Shown piece after piece: positions 26,306-33,969 of a DNA stretch of 64,000 bases. Each line of letters opens with the position of its first letter. The stretch's first letter is position 1. A program made the translations under genes and the position numbers. The DNA is taken from NCBI GenBank assembly GCA_003149345.1, contig QFWI01000011.1:248001-312000 (forward strand). The letters are read 5' to 3'. The notes under the pieces were generated by a model. The model saw only the letters and a program-made list of their open reading frames with translations, was not told the origin of the DNA and did not search any database. Source of the stretch: Vampirovibrio chlorellavorus (GTDB lineage: Bacteria; Cyanobacteriota; Vampirovibrionia; Vampirovibrionales; Vampirovibrionaceae).

Positions 26306-27358
26306 ATGAGTTCACCGAAAACCGGCATTCTTTTTCTCAATCTGGGCGGCCCGGACAGCCTGGAGAACGTCAAGCCATTTTTATTCAACCTGTTCGCTGA
26401 TCCTGACATTATCAAACTGCCTCTTTCCTTTATTTTTCAAAAGCCGCTGGCCTGGCTCATTTCCACCAAGCGGGAAGAATTGGCTCAGGAAAACTACGAG
26501 ATCATGGGCGGCGGCTCCCCCATTCTGAAGTATACGGAAGCTCAGGGAGAGGCGCTGTCGCAAGCGTTAGCGGAGAAAGGCTACCCTGACCTGCGGGTGT
26601 ATATTGCCATGCGCTATTGGCATCCGCTGACGGAAGAGGCCGTGGACGCCATGGTGAAAGACGGCATTCAGCGGGTGATTGTGGTGCCCCTGTATCCGCA
26701 TTTCTCTTACACCACCACCGGTAGCAGCTTGAATGAGCTGAAGCGGGTTATGGAGCAAAAAAATGTGCGCTTTGACCTGCAAGTGGTTCCGCCGTATCAC
26801 GATCATCCCCTGTATTTAGAGGCCATGCGGGAGTGCATTGAGGAGGGTCTCAACAGCAATCCCTGGACGTGTCCCAAGGATGAGGTGCAGATTCTATTCA
26901 GCGCCCACAGCTTGCCGGTGAAGCACGTGAAGCGCACCAAAGACCCTTACCCGGAGCAAATTTACGCTTGCGCGGAAACCATTGCCACCCGCTTTTTCCC
27001 CAACAACCCTTGGGAATTGGCTTATCAAAGTCAGGTGGGCAAAATGCCCTGGCTGGGGCCAGCCACGGAGGGTGTCCTGCCTTATTTTGCCGCTAACAAC
27101 CGGGATAACATTTTAATGGTGGCCCTCAGCTTTGTGTCCGATCACGTGGAAACGCTGGTGGAGATTGATCACGAATACATTCCCCTGGCTCACGAGCTGG
27201 GGATTGAGCATTGCTACCGGGCTCCTTCGCTGAATACCAACGCCAGCTTTATTCAGGCCCTGTGCGAGCTGACGATTGATCAGCTGGAAAACAAGCCCGG
27301 CAATGCCGCTGAGTTTTCCACCTTTCCCGAGCTGATTCAAGCGCAGGCCAGTGGCTAA
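26306..27358 (+). CDS. hemH: Ferrochelatase HemH
   Basis: A 350-aa enzyme that inserts ferrous iron into protoporphyrin IX. The start at 26306 is fixed by AAGGAG 9 bases upstream and by the family start TGILFLNLGGPDSLENV. Downstream are YPHFSYTTTGSS, the catalytic His in LFSAHSLPVKHV, the YQSQVGKMPWLGPAT block and the FVSDHVETLVEIDHEY signature. Its end overlaps or touches the start of hemY, consistent with tight coupling of the last two steps of heme synthesis. Confidence 0.96.
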   Translation: MSSPKTGILFLNLGGPDSLENVKPFLFNLFADPDIIKLPLSFIFQKPLAWLISTKREELAQENYEIMGGGSPILKYTEAQGEALSQALAEKGYPDLRVYIAMRYWHPLTEEAVDAMVKDGIQRVIVVPLYPHFSYTTTGSSLNELKRVMEQKNVRFDLQVVPPYHDHPLYLEAMRECIEEGLNSNPWTCPKDEVQILFSAHSLPVKHVKRTKDPYPEQIYACAETIATRFFPNNPWELAYQSQVGKMPWLGPATEGVLPYFAANNRDNILMVALSFVSDHVETLVEIDHEYIPLAHELGIEHCYRAPSLNTNASFIQALCELTIDQLENKPGNAAEFSTFPELIQAQASG

Positions 27359-27359
27359 C

Positions 27360-28721
27360 ATGCAAACCGTGGATACCCTGATCGTTGGGGCGGGGCTCAG
27401 TGGCCTGACCGCAGCGTACCGCCTGCACCAACAAAACCGATCGGTGGTGGTGCTGGAAGCGGCCGATCGGGTGGGCGGCTGGATTCAAACGCATCATCAA
27501 GGGGGTTATACCTTTGAGGGTGGCCCCAATACCTTCCCCAGCACCGCCCGGGAACTGGTGGATTTGTGCCAAGAGCTGGGTCTGGAGCCTCAGGCGACTC
27601 AGCCAACGGCCAGCAAACGTTATTTGTATCTCAACGGTCAATTGACCGCCTTGCCGCAAAAACCGTGGCAAGCCCTGACCACCCCGGTGCTGTCGCCTCT
27701 GGCCAAACTCCGGTTGCTGAAAGAACCCTTTCAGCGTAAATGCCAAGCCGATGATATGAGCGTGGCCGGTTTTCTGGCTCATCGGGCGGGGCGAGCGGTG
27801 GTGGAGAACCTGGTGGATCCCTTTATCAGCGGCATTTACGCTGGCAACGTGAATACCCTCAGTATGCCCGCCGTGTTCCCCAAGCTGTGGCAGTGGGAGC
27901 AGGACTATGGCAGTATTTTCCGGGGCTTACGCCATCGGCCTAAAAAAGATCCCGGTCAACCCAAAGCCAAACTGCAACTCATGAGTCTGGACGGTGGACT
28001 GCAAAGCCTGACAAAGGCTTTGGCCCAAGCTTTGCCCGCCCAGGCCGTTCGCTTGCAGTGCCCGGTTCAGGCGATTGAAAAAGCCGACACCACGACATAT
28101 CAGGTCAGGCTGAATGACGGGGAAATCTGCCAAGCCCAGCACGTCATTCTGGCGGTGCCTGCCTTTGTGGCGGCCGCCTTGCTGGACACCTTGAGTCCCG
28201 ATGCGGCCCGTTTGCTGCGGCACATTCCTTACAGCAGTTTGGCGGTGGCCCATCTGGGGTTTCGGACGGAGCAAATACCTCATTCGCTGGATGGCTTTGG
28301 CTGCCTGATTCCTCGCAAGGAAAACATCCCGCTCCTGGGCGCGATTTGGGCTAGCAGCCTGTTCCCGCAGCGAGCCCCTCACGGCCATGTCTTGTTGAGC
28401 AATTTTATTGGGGGCGCCCATTACCCCGATATTCTGAAGCAGAAAGCCTCTCAAATTCAGGGGCAAGTCACACGAGATTTACAAACGATCTTTCATCTCA
28501 AGGGCTCGCTGGAGCCTGTGTTCAGCCACGTTCAGCATCACCCCAACGCCATTCCGCAATATAACCTGGGGCACGTGCAGCGGATCACCGGAATTGAAGC
28601 GGCTTTGCAAAAGCACAAGGGGCTGCATCTGGCAGGCAATTATCTGCATGGCATCGCCCTGAACGCCTGCGTGCAATCCGGGGCTACTGCTGCTCAGGCT
28701 ATTCTGACTCAAAGCCCATAG
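27360..28721 (+). CDS. hemY: Protoporphyrinogen oxidase, HemY type
   Basis: About 453 aa. It opens with the FAD-binding dinucleotide fold DTLIVGAGLSGLTAAYRL and the second conserved block GGWIQTHHQGGYTFEGGPNT. LVDPFISGIYAGN and the C-terminal GLHLAGNYLHGIALNACVQSG are hallmarks of HemY/PPOX, which oxidises protoporphyrinogen IX to protoporphyrin IX using oxygen. A GTG at 27351 is an alternative start. Ordered after hemH, it completes the protoporphyrin-dependent route. Its last 23 bases overlap the convergent methyltransferase gene. Confidence 0.94.
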   Translation: MQTVDTLIVGAGLSGLTAAYRLHQQNRSVVVLEAADRVGGWIQTHHQGGYTFEGGPNTFPSTARELVDLCQELGLEPQATQPTASKRYLYLNGQLTALPQKPWQALTTPVLSPLAKLRLLKEPFQRKCQADDMSVAGFLAHRAGRAVVENLVDPFISGIYAGNVNTLSMPAVFPKLWQWEQDYGSIFRGLRHRPKKDPGQPKAKLQLMSLDGGLQSLTKALAQALPAQAVRLQCPVQAIEKADTTTYQVRLNDGEICQAQHVILAVPAFVAAALLDTLSPDAARLLRHIPYSSLAVAHLGFRTEQIPHSLDGFGCLIPRKENIPLLGAIWASSLFPQRAPHGHVLLSNFIGGAHYPDILKQKASQIQGQVTRDLQTIFHLKGSLEPVFSHVQHHPNAIPQYNLGHVQRITGIEAALQKHKGLHLAGNYLHGIALNACVQSGATAAQAILTQSP

Positions 28722-30804
28722 CGTTATAGGCAGTCGTTACCAAAGCGGCTTCCGCCGGGGTGCATTGGTACAGTTGAAAAACCTGTTCATTCAGCTTGTG
28801 CAAAAGTATTTTGCGATGGGCGGTGGATACTGGGTGCGCCAATCTTTGGCTGATTTTTAGGAGCGCGTCCATTGGTTCCTGAGTGACCAGAGGGGGCTGG
28901 GGAAAAACACGTAAAACATCTTTATCGATTTGCAGCCGCTGGCCTTTGCGTTTTTGATGATAAAACCAGAACCAGCCCAAAGCGCTATTGAGAAGCGCCG
29001 TCCAGAAATGCCCTTGCCCTGAATTTTCCGGGTGTAAAACATAAAAGCCTTCAGACACATAGGCAGGCGCTTCCACCATCGCAAGGGCCGGGCGCAGCAC
29101 TTGCCGGGGACACAGCAGTTTGCAAGTGCTTTCAAACCAACGGGATTGCCGGGGACGATGCAGGCCATAGGGCTTAAAAGCGGAGGTCAGTACCGGGGCA
29201 AAGCCCTCTAAATGCGCTCGAAGATTGGAATAACGCTCCGGGTTTTCCGCTATTGTTTTGCGGGCGGCGGAATCGGTGTAAATCAGTTGATACAGCGCTT
29301 CGCTTTGTTGAAACCCCTGAAAGGGTAAAAAGCCGCTAGGCCCGAAGTAAGGCTTCAGCAAGGCCCGTTCAAAATCGTTGAAATCAAGCGCCGTGACCTC
29401 CGCATCCGTTAGTAAGAAAATGCCCGCCTCCGGGGAAAACCGGGCTTGAAACGGCGAGGGTTGTTGTTGCCAATCCGATTTTTTCAAGCGTCCTTGTGGT
29501 AGCACCAGGCCTTGCTGAATGGCTTTTTCAGGGATCAACGGTGGCAAGCCGGACAAACGGTGCAGTAAATGGATTGCCTGTTTTTCGCCCACTAGTAATT
29601 TCCCGGAACGGGCATCCCTGAAAATACAGGCTACCGAAAGACAAGACTCAGACAGGTTTTCCAGGGTCTGTGCTGTTCCCCACTGGATGGGTTGCCTGCT
29701 TCCGTTTCCGACGTTCTCGGGATCGTCCTCCGGGTGAAATCGGGCTTTCTGCCAAATGAGTAACGAGGGATGATGGCCCGGCGCGTTTTGAAAAACAGGG
29801 CTGTCCCCAAAGCGCCACAATTGCAGGAATTGTCCTTTTTCCCAAAGCACCCTTCGCAGCGGCTCGCTGCTGGTGCGTTGCATCCAGTAAATGGGCAACA
29901 CGTAAGCCAGTTGCCCATTGGGCTGAAGGTGCCGAATGGCCCAGGCGGTAAAGGCGTCGCATAAATCCATTTTGGGTTGATAAAAGTCACTGTTCTGAAG
30001 CGCTTTAAAGCGCCCAGCCTGCTTGCGCACTTCCGAGACAAAAGGCGGGTTTCCCACAATAAACTGCCAGTGCCGGTCTGGAAATGGCGATGCGTTCAAG
30101 GTATCGGCCGTCACCAGATGGGGACAGCCTGTAAACGATTCTGGCAGAGCGCTCTGTCCATCCAGTTGGCTTGCCCATTGAAACAATCGGCATTCGGTAA
30201 TGGCCACGCTGAGCGGATCAAGGTCGATGCCGTATAACTGGTGTCTGACTGCGAACTGAGCATTCCCCCGGATGGTGAGGGTGGGGAACTCTTGTCGGAG
30301 CTGCCGGTAAAATTCGCTGAGGCACCGCAAGGCGACCACCAAAAATACCCCGGTGCCACAAGCCGGATCGATGAGTTTGACAGCCTGTACCTCATCGATG
30401 AAAGCGTGGGCCTCATCCACCTGACCCGCCAAAAAAGCCGCTTCAATGGCCTGATATTGTTGCTTGAGAAAAACGCCCAAGGTTTGCTCGACCAGATAGC
30501 GGGCCATGGATTCGGGTGTATAAAAAACCCCTTGCTGCAAAGCACCCTTCTTTTTGCGGTCGTGTTGGGCCAAGCGCTCCTGAGTCTGCTCATACAGATA
30601 AACCCAACGGTCATCAGGTTGTCGCGACACAGCTTCCCAGCCTGGCCATTGGGAAAGCCGCAAAGAGGAGAGCTGTGGGTGCCCAGAGCGGCTCCCGCCC
30701 TCGGAATCCGTGGAAGCTAACTGGCTGAGCATGCGTTGCCAAGCCAGGTCGGATAGACTTTCCGGGCGGGGGGCCATGGTTGGTTCTTGCGGTGTGGGGT
30801 GCAT
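28699..30804 (-). CDS. Eco57I/TaqI-like class I N6-adenine DNA methyltransferase, possible type IIG enzyme
   Basis: A 701-aa protein. Residues 92-98 (GVFYTPE) and 146-154 (DPACGTGVF) form the SAM-binding motifs, and NPPF at 252-255 is the catalytic N6-adenine motif, all in gamma-class order. The C-terminal third (about 450-690), with FLPFQGFQQ, LLCPRQVLRP and ALNSALGWFWFYHQKRKGQ, resembles the TaqI-like specificity domain that reads the target site. The 90 residues before the methylase part contain no obvious PD-ExK or HKD nuclease, and no separate restriction gene is nearby. It therefore looks like an orphan methylase or a IIG/BREX-like enzyme whose nuclease part is lost or unrecognised. The ATG at 30804 has a weak ribosome site. 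Confidence 0.85.
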   Translation of the reverse strand: MHPTPQEPTMAPRPESLSDLAWQRMLSQLASTDSEGGSRSGHPQLSSLRLSQWPGWEAVSRQPDDRWVYLYEQTQERLAQHDRKKKGALQQGVFYTPESMARYLVEQTLGVFLKQQYQAIEAAFLAGQVDEAHAFIDEVQAVKLIDPACGTGVFLVVALRCLSEFYRQLRQEFPTLTIRGNAQFAVRHQLYGIDLDPLSVAITECRLFQWASQLDGQSALPESFTGCPHLVTADTLNASPFPDRHWQFIVGNPPFVSEVRKQAGRFKALQNSDFYQPKMDLCDAFTAWAIRHLQPNGQLAYVLPIYWMQRTSSEPLRRVLWEKGQFLQLWRFGDSPVFQNAPGHHPSLLIWQKARFHPEDDPENVGNGSRQPIQWGTAQTLENLSESCLSVACIFRDARSGKLLVGEKQAIHLLHRLSGLPPLIPEKAIQQGLVLPQGRLKKSDWQQQPSPFQARFSPEAGIFLLTDAEVTALDFNDFERALLKPYFGPSGFLPFQGFQQSEALYQLIYTDSAARKTIAENPERYSNLRAHLEGFAPVLTSAFKPYGLHRPRQSRWFESTCKLLCPRQVLRPALAMVEAPAYVSEGFYVLHPENSGQGHFWTALLNSALGWFWFYHQKRKGQRLQIDKDVLRVFPQPPLVTQEPMDALLKISQRLAHPVSTAHRKILLHKLNEQVFQLYQCTPAEAALVTTAYNAMGFESE

Positions 30805-30834
30805 TGCCTTATCTTAAGGCAGATTTCTGCGGAA

Positions 30835-30875
30835 GAAAATAAAAAACCCTGGTGTGGCATCGCCACAAAAGGGTT
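30835..30875 (-). terminator. Intrinsic terminator reading toward the methyltransferase gene
   Basis: AACCCT pairs with AGGGTT around an inner GTGGC/GCCAC stem; on the minus strand the hairpin is followed by a T-rich run (TTTTTTATTTT). It would end a transcript from the structured region upstream, just before the methyltransferase start. Confidence 0.75.
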
Positions 30876-31262
30876 GAAAGAATGAGCTTGTGACGCGAAC
30901 GAAAAACCTTCGCATCATAAGAAAGAAAGAGAGAGAGAAAGAAAGAGAACCATTACGAATGCTGTTTGATTTCTGGGCCCATTCAAGCCCGCAGACTCGG
31001 CCAGAACCAGTGGGTAAGGCAAACTTACCCAACTGATTGTGAACCGGTTCTGGTTGCCGGGTACCTTTCGGGTTTCCCGGTTAAACCTCCACCCTGATCA
31101 GTCCGATCGCCGATTGTGTCGCATTGAAAACAGGGTAAGCTCCCTGTAAAACCTGTTTGTAGCCGCTTAAGAAACAGCCCGTTGAAAATTCAGGCAGGGC
31201 AGCCTCGCCTCAAAATAAAACCAAGCATCGAGGGCGCTGCCGCCAGGACTTGAATCGACGGG
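30876..31262 (-). ncRNA. Candidate structured RNA, family unknown
   Basis: This gene-free stretch carries several consecutive stem-loops. One has CCAGAACC (31001-31008) pairing with GGTTCTGG (31046-31053) around the perfect inner hairpin TGGGTAAG/CTTACCCA (31011-31031). The next (31057-31080) has outer CCGGG/CCCGG arms and on the minus strand closes on a GAAA tetraloop. A third, ACAGGG/CCCTGT, spans 31130-31147. The GNRA loop and the minus-strand terminator at 30835 favour transcription from the minus strand. I compared it by eye with tmRNA, RNase P RNA, SRP RNA and tRNA signatures and found none. It could also be the long 3' region of the small gene at 31285. Confidence 0.45.
30921..30949. 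repeat. GA-rich simple-sequence tract
   Basis: A 29-base pure purine run of GAAA and GA units on the plus strand, in the non-coding stretch between the methyltransferase start and the structured hairpins. Such tracts can change length by slippage. Confidence 0.8.
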
Positions 31263-31284
31263 AAAATCCATCGCTCGGATGGAT

Positions 31285-31488
31285 TTATACCATCTGAGCC
31301 TGACGCATCACTTCCAGAGCCGCAGTGGGCCGTGGTTCCCCAATAAACAAGGCAAACACCTCTTTGGAAACCTCATCCAGCAGGGCATCCAAATCGTAAG
31401 CAACTTTTGTTTCGGTTAAACCATTGACGGTAGAAACGAAATTTAACTCACCATAAACCAATGCTTTGGCATTCGGAAAATATTCCAT
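31285..31488 (-). CDS. Small protein of unknown function (67 aa)
   Basis: A 67-aa protein beginning MEYFPNAKALVYGELN. AGAGAGG lies 9 bases before the ATG at 31488, a better site than for the upstream in-frame ATG at 31512. It reads as a short beta strand pair followed by an acidic helix (YDLDALLDEVSKEVFALF) and contains no Cys, membrane helix or known motif. A 9-bp hairpin (31264-31286) overlaps its stop and is followed by TTTT on the minus strand, so the gene has its own weak terminator. It resembles no family I know; composition and ribosome site suggest it is real. Confidence 0.5.
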   Translation of the reverse strand: MEYFPNAKALVYGELNFVSTVNGLTETKVAYDLDALLDEVSKEVFALFIGEPRPTAALEVMRQAQMV

Positions 31489-31951
31489 ACAACACAGCCT
31501 CTCTAAACACACACTTCACTCAAAACCCAGGGGATATAAAATAAATGAGTTTATCACCAGCCCGGTGAACATCTCCACTGATTTCATATTACAACAATAG
31601 AAATTAAAAACAATCATTTGAAATGAACGGTGTGCGCTCGCTTTCATTTCAACGTATCCAACCGATAAAAAGCGCATATCTTTCCCTGGCCCACAATATA
31701 TGGAAACCCACGAAACAGCCCCGGAATTGGAGATAAGTTGTTACTTAATATGTGTACACACTCGAGATTTTCGGCTCGCATGCAACCATCGTCGGGCCGT
31801 CAATCGCGGGGCTTGCTTTTTGTCGGTGCAATGGGCCAGGTCAATTTTTTTCTCCGGGCAGTTTTTAACCCCATACGCGATTTGACTGGGGCTTTTAATC
31901 CCGATTCCGTGTTATATCCGGCCAACCCAATCCATAACGCTGAGATTCTTT
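31489..31951. other. Divergent intergenic region, no supported gene
   Basis: An AT-rich stretch of about 460 bases. Two overlapping plus-strand frames of 61-74 codons lack ribosome sites and are not called. It should contain the divergent promoters of the 67-aa gene and the acetyltransferase. A TTGACT hexamer at about 31882 lacks a well-spaced -10 partner. Confidence 0.45.
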
Positions 31952-33013
31952 ATGACTGCTGAATCAATCGCCTTGCCAGATGGCCTGCCGCCCTACCAGT
32001 TACAAAGCTTTTACGACTGTTGGTGGCAATATTTATCCCCCAAGTTTGACATTGTGGAAGCCAAGGACAATCTGGCCATCCATCGGCGTAGGGTTTGTAA
32101 GGGATTTTCCCTGAAGGTGCTTCGTCATGCAGGCTGGAATAATGCCTGGTTCCAGGATTTTGATCGACGTTGTTTTGAGCAGTTTGTCGCTATGCAGTCC
32201 CATGCCCAGTGGGACTATTTTGCTTTAACCTGGCCGAAAAGCCGCCAATCGCTTCAACAATTTCAGCCATTGACGGAAATGGGGTTCAAAATAATCCAAA
32301 AACCATATTCCACGGCCTATTGGATTGATTTGCACCAGGGGTTTGACGCTTATTTGAGTCAGTTAAGTGCTGCCAAACGGAAAGATATTCGCCGCAAACT
32401 CAAAAAATCGGAAGCGCTTAATCCCGAACTGCGGCGTTTTTCAGGCGCTGATGGTATCCAGCGATTCTTCTCCCTGTTTTTTAAATATCATCTGGACTAT
32501 TGGACACAAAAAGTGGGGCATTCTTATTTTAGCGATCCCAATGAAAGGAACTTCATTCTGGCTTGGGCAGAAGCGCTGGAGAAAGAGGGGGCTTTGTTGC
32601 TGGAAGGGTTTTACCTGAACGGCACTCTCACCAACCTGACCATGAATATTCTGATGGGTCACACCCTTTACTCCGTGATCACCATCAACACCGGAGCCTA
32701 CCCGGAGTTCGCTCCAGGGCTGTTGAGTCTGTACCACCGCATGGCCAGAGCCGAAGAATACAACATCCGGCAAATCAATATGGGCGACGGCGAGCATGGC
32801 TATAAAGCGGGAATCGCAAACCGCACCGATCCCTATTACTCCCTGTTATTTGCCAACCCGAGATCAATCCGGGGGCAGGCATATGTGAATTACGTTAAGT
32901 ACAAAGACGCTAACCCTATCCAAAGCCGAAAAGTCACTGGCAGTGCCATAAAAATACCTGAGTTCATATCCATCACCCTGCCCAGCCTGCTCCCTGGAAT
33001 GGTTTTTGAGTAG
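31952..33013 (+). CDS. GNAT acetyltransferase of the CelD/BcsL (BioF2-like) family
   Basis: A 353-aa protein whose second half (about 150-320) fits the GNAT_6/CelD domain: SAAKRKDIRRKLKKSEAL, a helix rich in aromatic residues, GALLLEGFYLNGTLTNLTMN and the closing YNIRQINMGDGEHGYKAGI. The family adds acyl groups to sugars or cell-wall precursors in polysaccharide formation; the substrate is unknown. There is no signal peptide or membrane helix, so it acts in the cytoplasm. It is monocistronic and ends about 110 bases before a strong bidirectional terminator. Confidence 0.78.
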   Translation: MTAESIALPDGLPPYQLQSFYDCWWQYLSPKFDIVEAKDNLAIHRRRVCKGFSLKVLRHAGWNNAWFQDFDRRCFEQFVAMQSHAQWDYFALTWPKSRQSLQQFQPLTEMGFKIIQKPYSTAYWIDLHQGFDAYLSQLSAAKRKDIRRKLKKSEALNPELRRFSGADGIQRFFSLFFKYHLDYWTQKVGHSYFSDPNERNFILAWAEALEKEGALLLEGFYLNGTLTNLTMNILMGHTLYSVITINTGAYPEFAPGLLSLYHRMARAEEYNIRQINMGDGEHGYKAGIANRTDPYYSLLFANPRSIRGQAYVNYVKYKDANPIQSRKVTGSAIKIPEFISITLPSLLPGMVFE

Positions 33014-33125
33014 GAAACGCCGCCAGTCTGCCAGGCAGTAGCGCCCCTTTCAAAAATAAGGCCCCATTTCCCCCATAAACGTCGGCTCCTGTTTTCTCCT
33101 GGGCAGCCTTAAAGCTGGCTTCCAT

Positions 33126-33158
33126 AAAAAACGTCCCAGTGGCTACTGGGACGTTTTT
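33126..33158. terminator. Strong bidirectional intrinsic terminator
   Basis: A near-perfect 14-15 bp stem (ACGTCCCAGT and its complement flanked by A and T runs) on a 4-base loop GGCT. It lies between the convergent acetyltransferase gene and the metallothionein-like gene, with T-runs suitable for ending both. Confidence 0.93.
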
Positions 33159-33166
33159 GTCTTGAT

Positions 33167-33292
33167 TCACTTTTGTTGATGGCAGCTGCATTGCGGGCCG
33201 CATTCGCACGGGTCGCAAGTGCAGGGGTTGCAATTGCAATCTTTCGTTTTTTCAGCTTGCGGCATCAAACTGCGAACTAACAGACTTTGCAT
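33167..33292 (-). CDS. Metallothionein-like Cys-rich small protein
   Basis: A 41-aa protein. After a 17-residue polar leader, residues 18-38 hold eight Cys in the pattern CNC-NP-CTC-DP-CEC-GPQ-CSC-H, that is, four Cys-X-Cys pairs followed by a His. This is the ligand-rich layout of bacterial metallothioneins, which bind Zn, Cd, Cu or Hg through thiolate clusters. It has no signal peptide, so it should buffer metal in the cytosol. The ATG at 33292 has an optimal AAGGAGGTG site located inside the end of the MerR-family gene, and the two frames overlap by 16 bases, so they are translationally linked. A strong terminator follows the stop. The protein does not match SmtA or MymT closely, so the subfamily appears new. 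Confidence 0.85.
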   Translation of the reverse strand: MQSLLVRSLMPQAEKTKDCNCNPCTCDPCECGPQCSCHQQK

Positions 33293-33741
33293 GAGTGTTC
33301 ACCTCCTTTCTCTTGAGTGTTTTCTTGTCCGTTTTCTTGCGAATTCTCTTCCAGGCAGTTCAGAATGGGGCAATAATCCACACTGCCGGTGCCGGAACAA
33401 GCCGAGGCCAGATCGGCCAATACTTTTTTCATGGCCTGCAAACTCTGGATTTTGGCTTCAATATCTCGAATCTTATGCTCAGTCAGGCGCTTGACCTCAC
33501 TGGCAGAGTGATCGGCATTCAGCTTGAGGGCCAGCAGCTCTTTCACTTCTTTCAGGGAGAATCCCAATTCCTGAGCTTTTTTGATAAAGCGCACCCGTTT
33601 GACATCATCGGGGTGATAGAGACGATATCCGGCTTCTGTGCGGGTGGGTTCCGGCAATAAGCCTTCCCGCTCATAGTAGCGCAGTGTTTCCGGGTTGACC
33701 TGAGCTTGTTTGGCCAGTTCTCCAGATTTGAGGGAATGCAT
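33277..33741 (-). CDS. MerR-family metal-responsive regulator
   Basis: A 154-aa regulator. The N-terminal winged helix-turn-helix is clear (KSGELAKQAQVNPETLRYYE, REGLLPEPTRTEAGYRLY), followed by the dimerisation helix. In the metal loop, ASACSGTGSVDYCPILNC aligns with ZntR and MerR metal loops and keeps Cys residues equivalent to MerR Cys117 and Cys126. The Cys at the MerR-82/ZntR-79 position is Ala or Ser here, and extra Cys occur at NC and in the C-terminal HSCKVC. It probably senses a thiophilic metal (Zn, Cd, Hg or Cu). GGAGGT lies 7 bases before the ATG, and a mer-like operator lies upstream. It is followed by the metallothionein-like gene in one operon. Confidence 0.9.
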   Translation of the reverse strand: MHSLKSGELAKQAQVNPETLRYYEREGLLPEPTRTEAGYRLYHPDDVKRVRFIKKAQELGFSLKEVKELLALKLNADHSASEVKRLTEHKIRDIEAKIQSLQAMKKVLADLASACSGTGSVDYCPILNCLEENSQENGQENTQEKGGEHSCKVC

Positions 33742-33764
33742 TGGGTTGACCTCCGTATGAACCT

Positions 33765-33796
33765 ACTTTAATCTCTGTACTTTGGTACGGAGTCAA
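33765..33796 (-). promoter_or_regulatory. MerR-type promoter/operator of the metal-resistance operon
   Basis: Read on the minus strand, a -35 TTGACT (33791-33796) and a -10 TAAAGT (33765-33770) are separated by 20 bases, longer than the normal 17. The spacer holds the dyad CTCcGTAC-N4-GTACaGAG (33773-33792). Both the stretched spacing and the GTAC-N4-GTAC core are those of classical mer operators, where the bound regulator twists DNA upon metal binding. It should control merR and the metallothionein together. Confidence 0.9.
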
Positions 33797-33969
33797 GCCC
33801 TGAAACCGAATTTCTATTTGTTCGCCAGAACGCCCCAGCCACCATCCTAAACCGCGATTAATCTGGTCTTTTCATTGATTCTCCAGGGCAACAACAGTAG
33901 TTAAGCCCAGTCTTGAAAGAGCCAGTCGGTATTTATGGTTTGTGAAACACAGTCCCCATCGGCGGAGAA

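Noticed and set aside
31241..31290. A tmRNA- or tRNA-like string (GAATCGACGGG and, on the other strand, TTCAAGT)
   Set aside because: No tag-peptide frame, no CCA end and no acceptor or T-stem pairing could be found around it.
31700..31962. Overlapping plus-strand frames before the CelD-like gene
   Set aside because: No ribosome sites, mutually overlapping, and within a promoter region.
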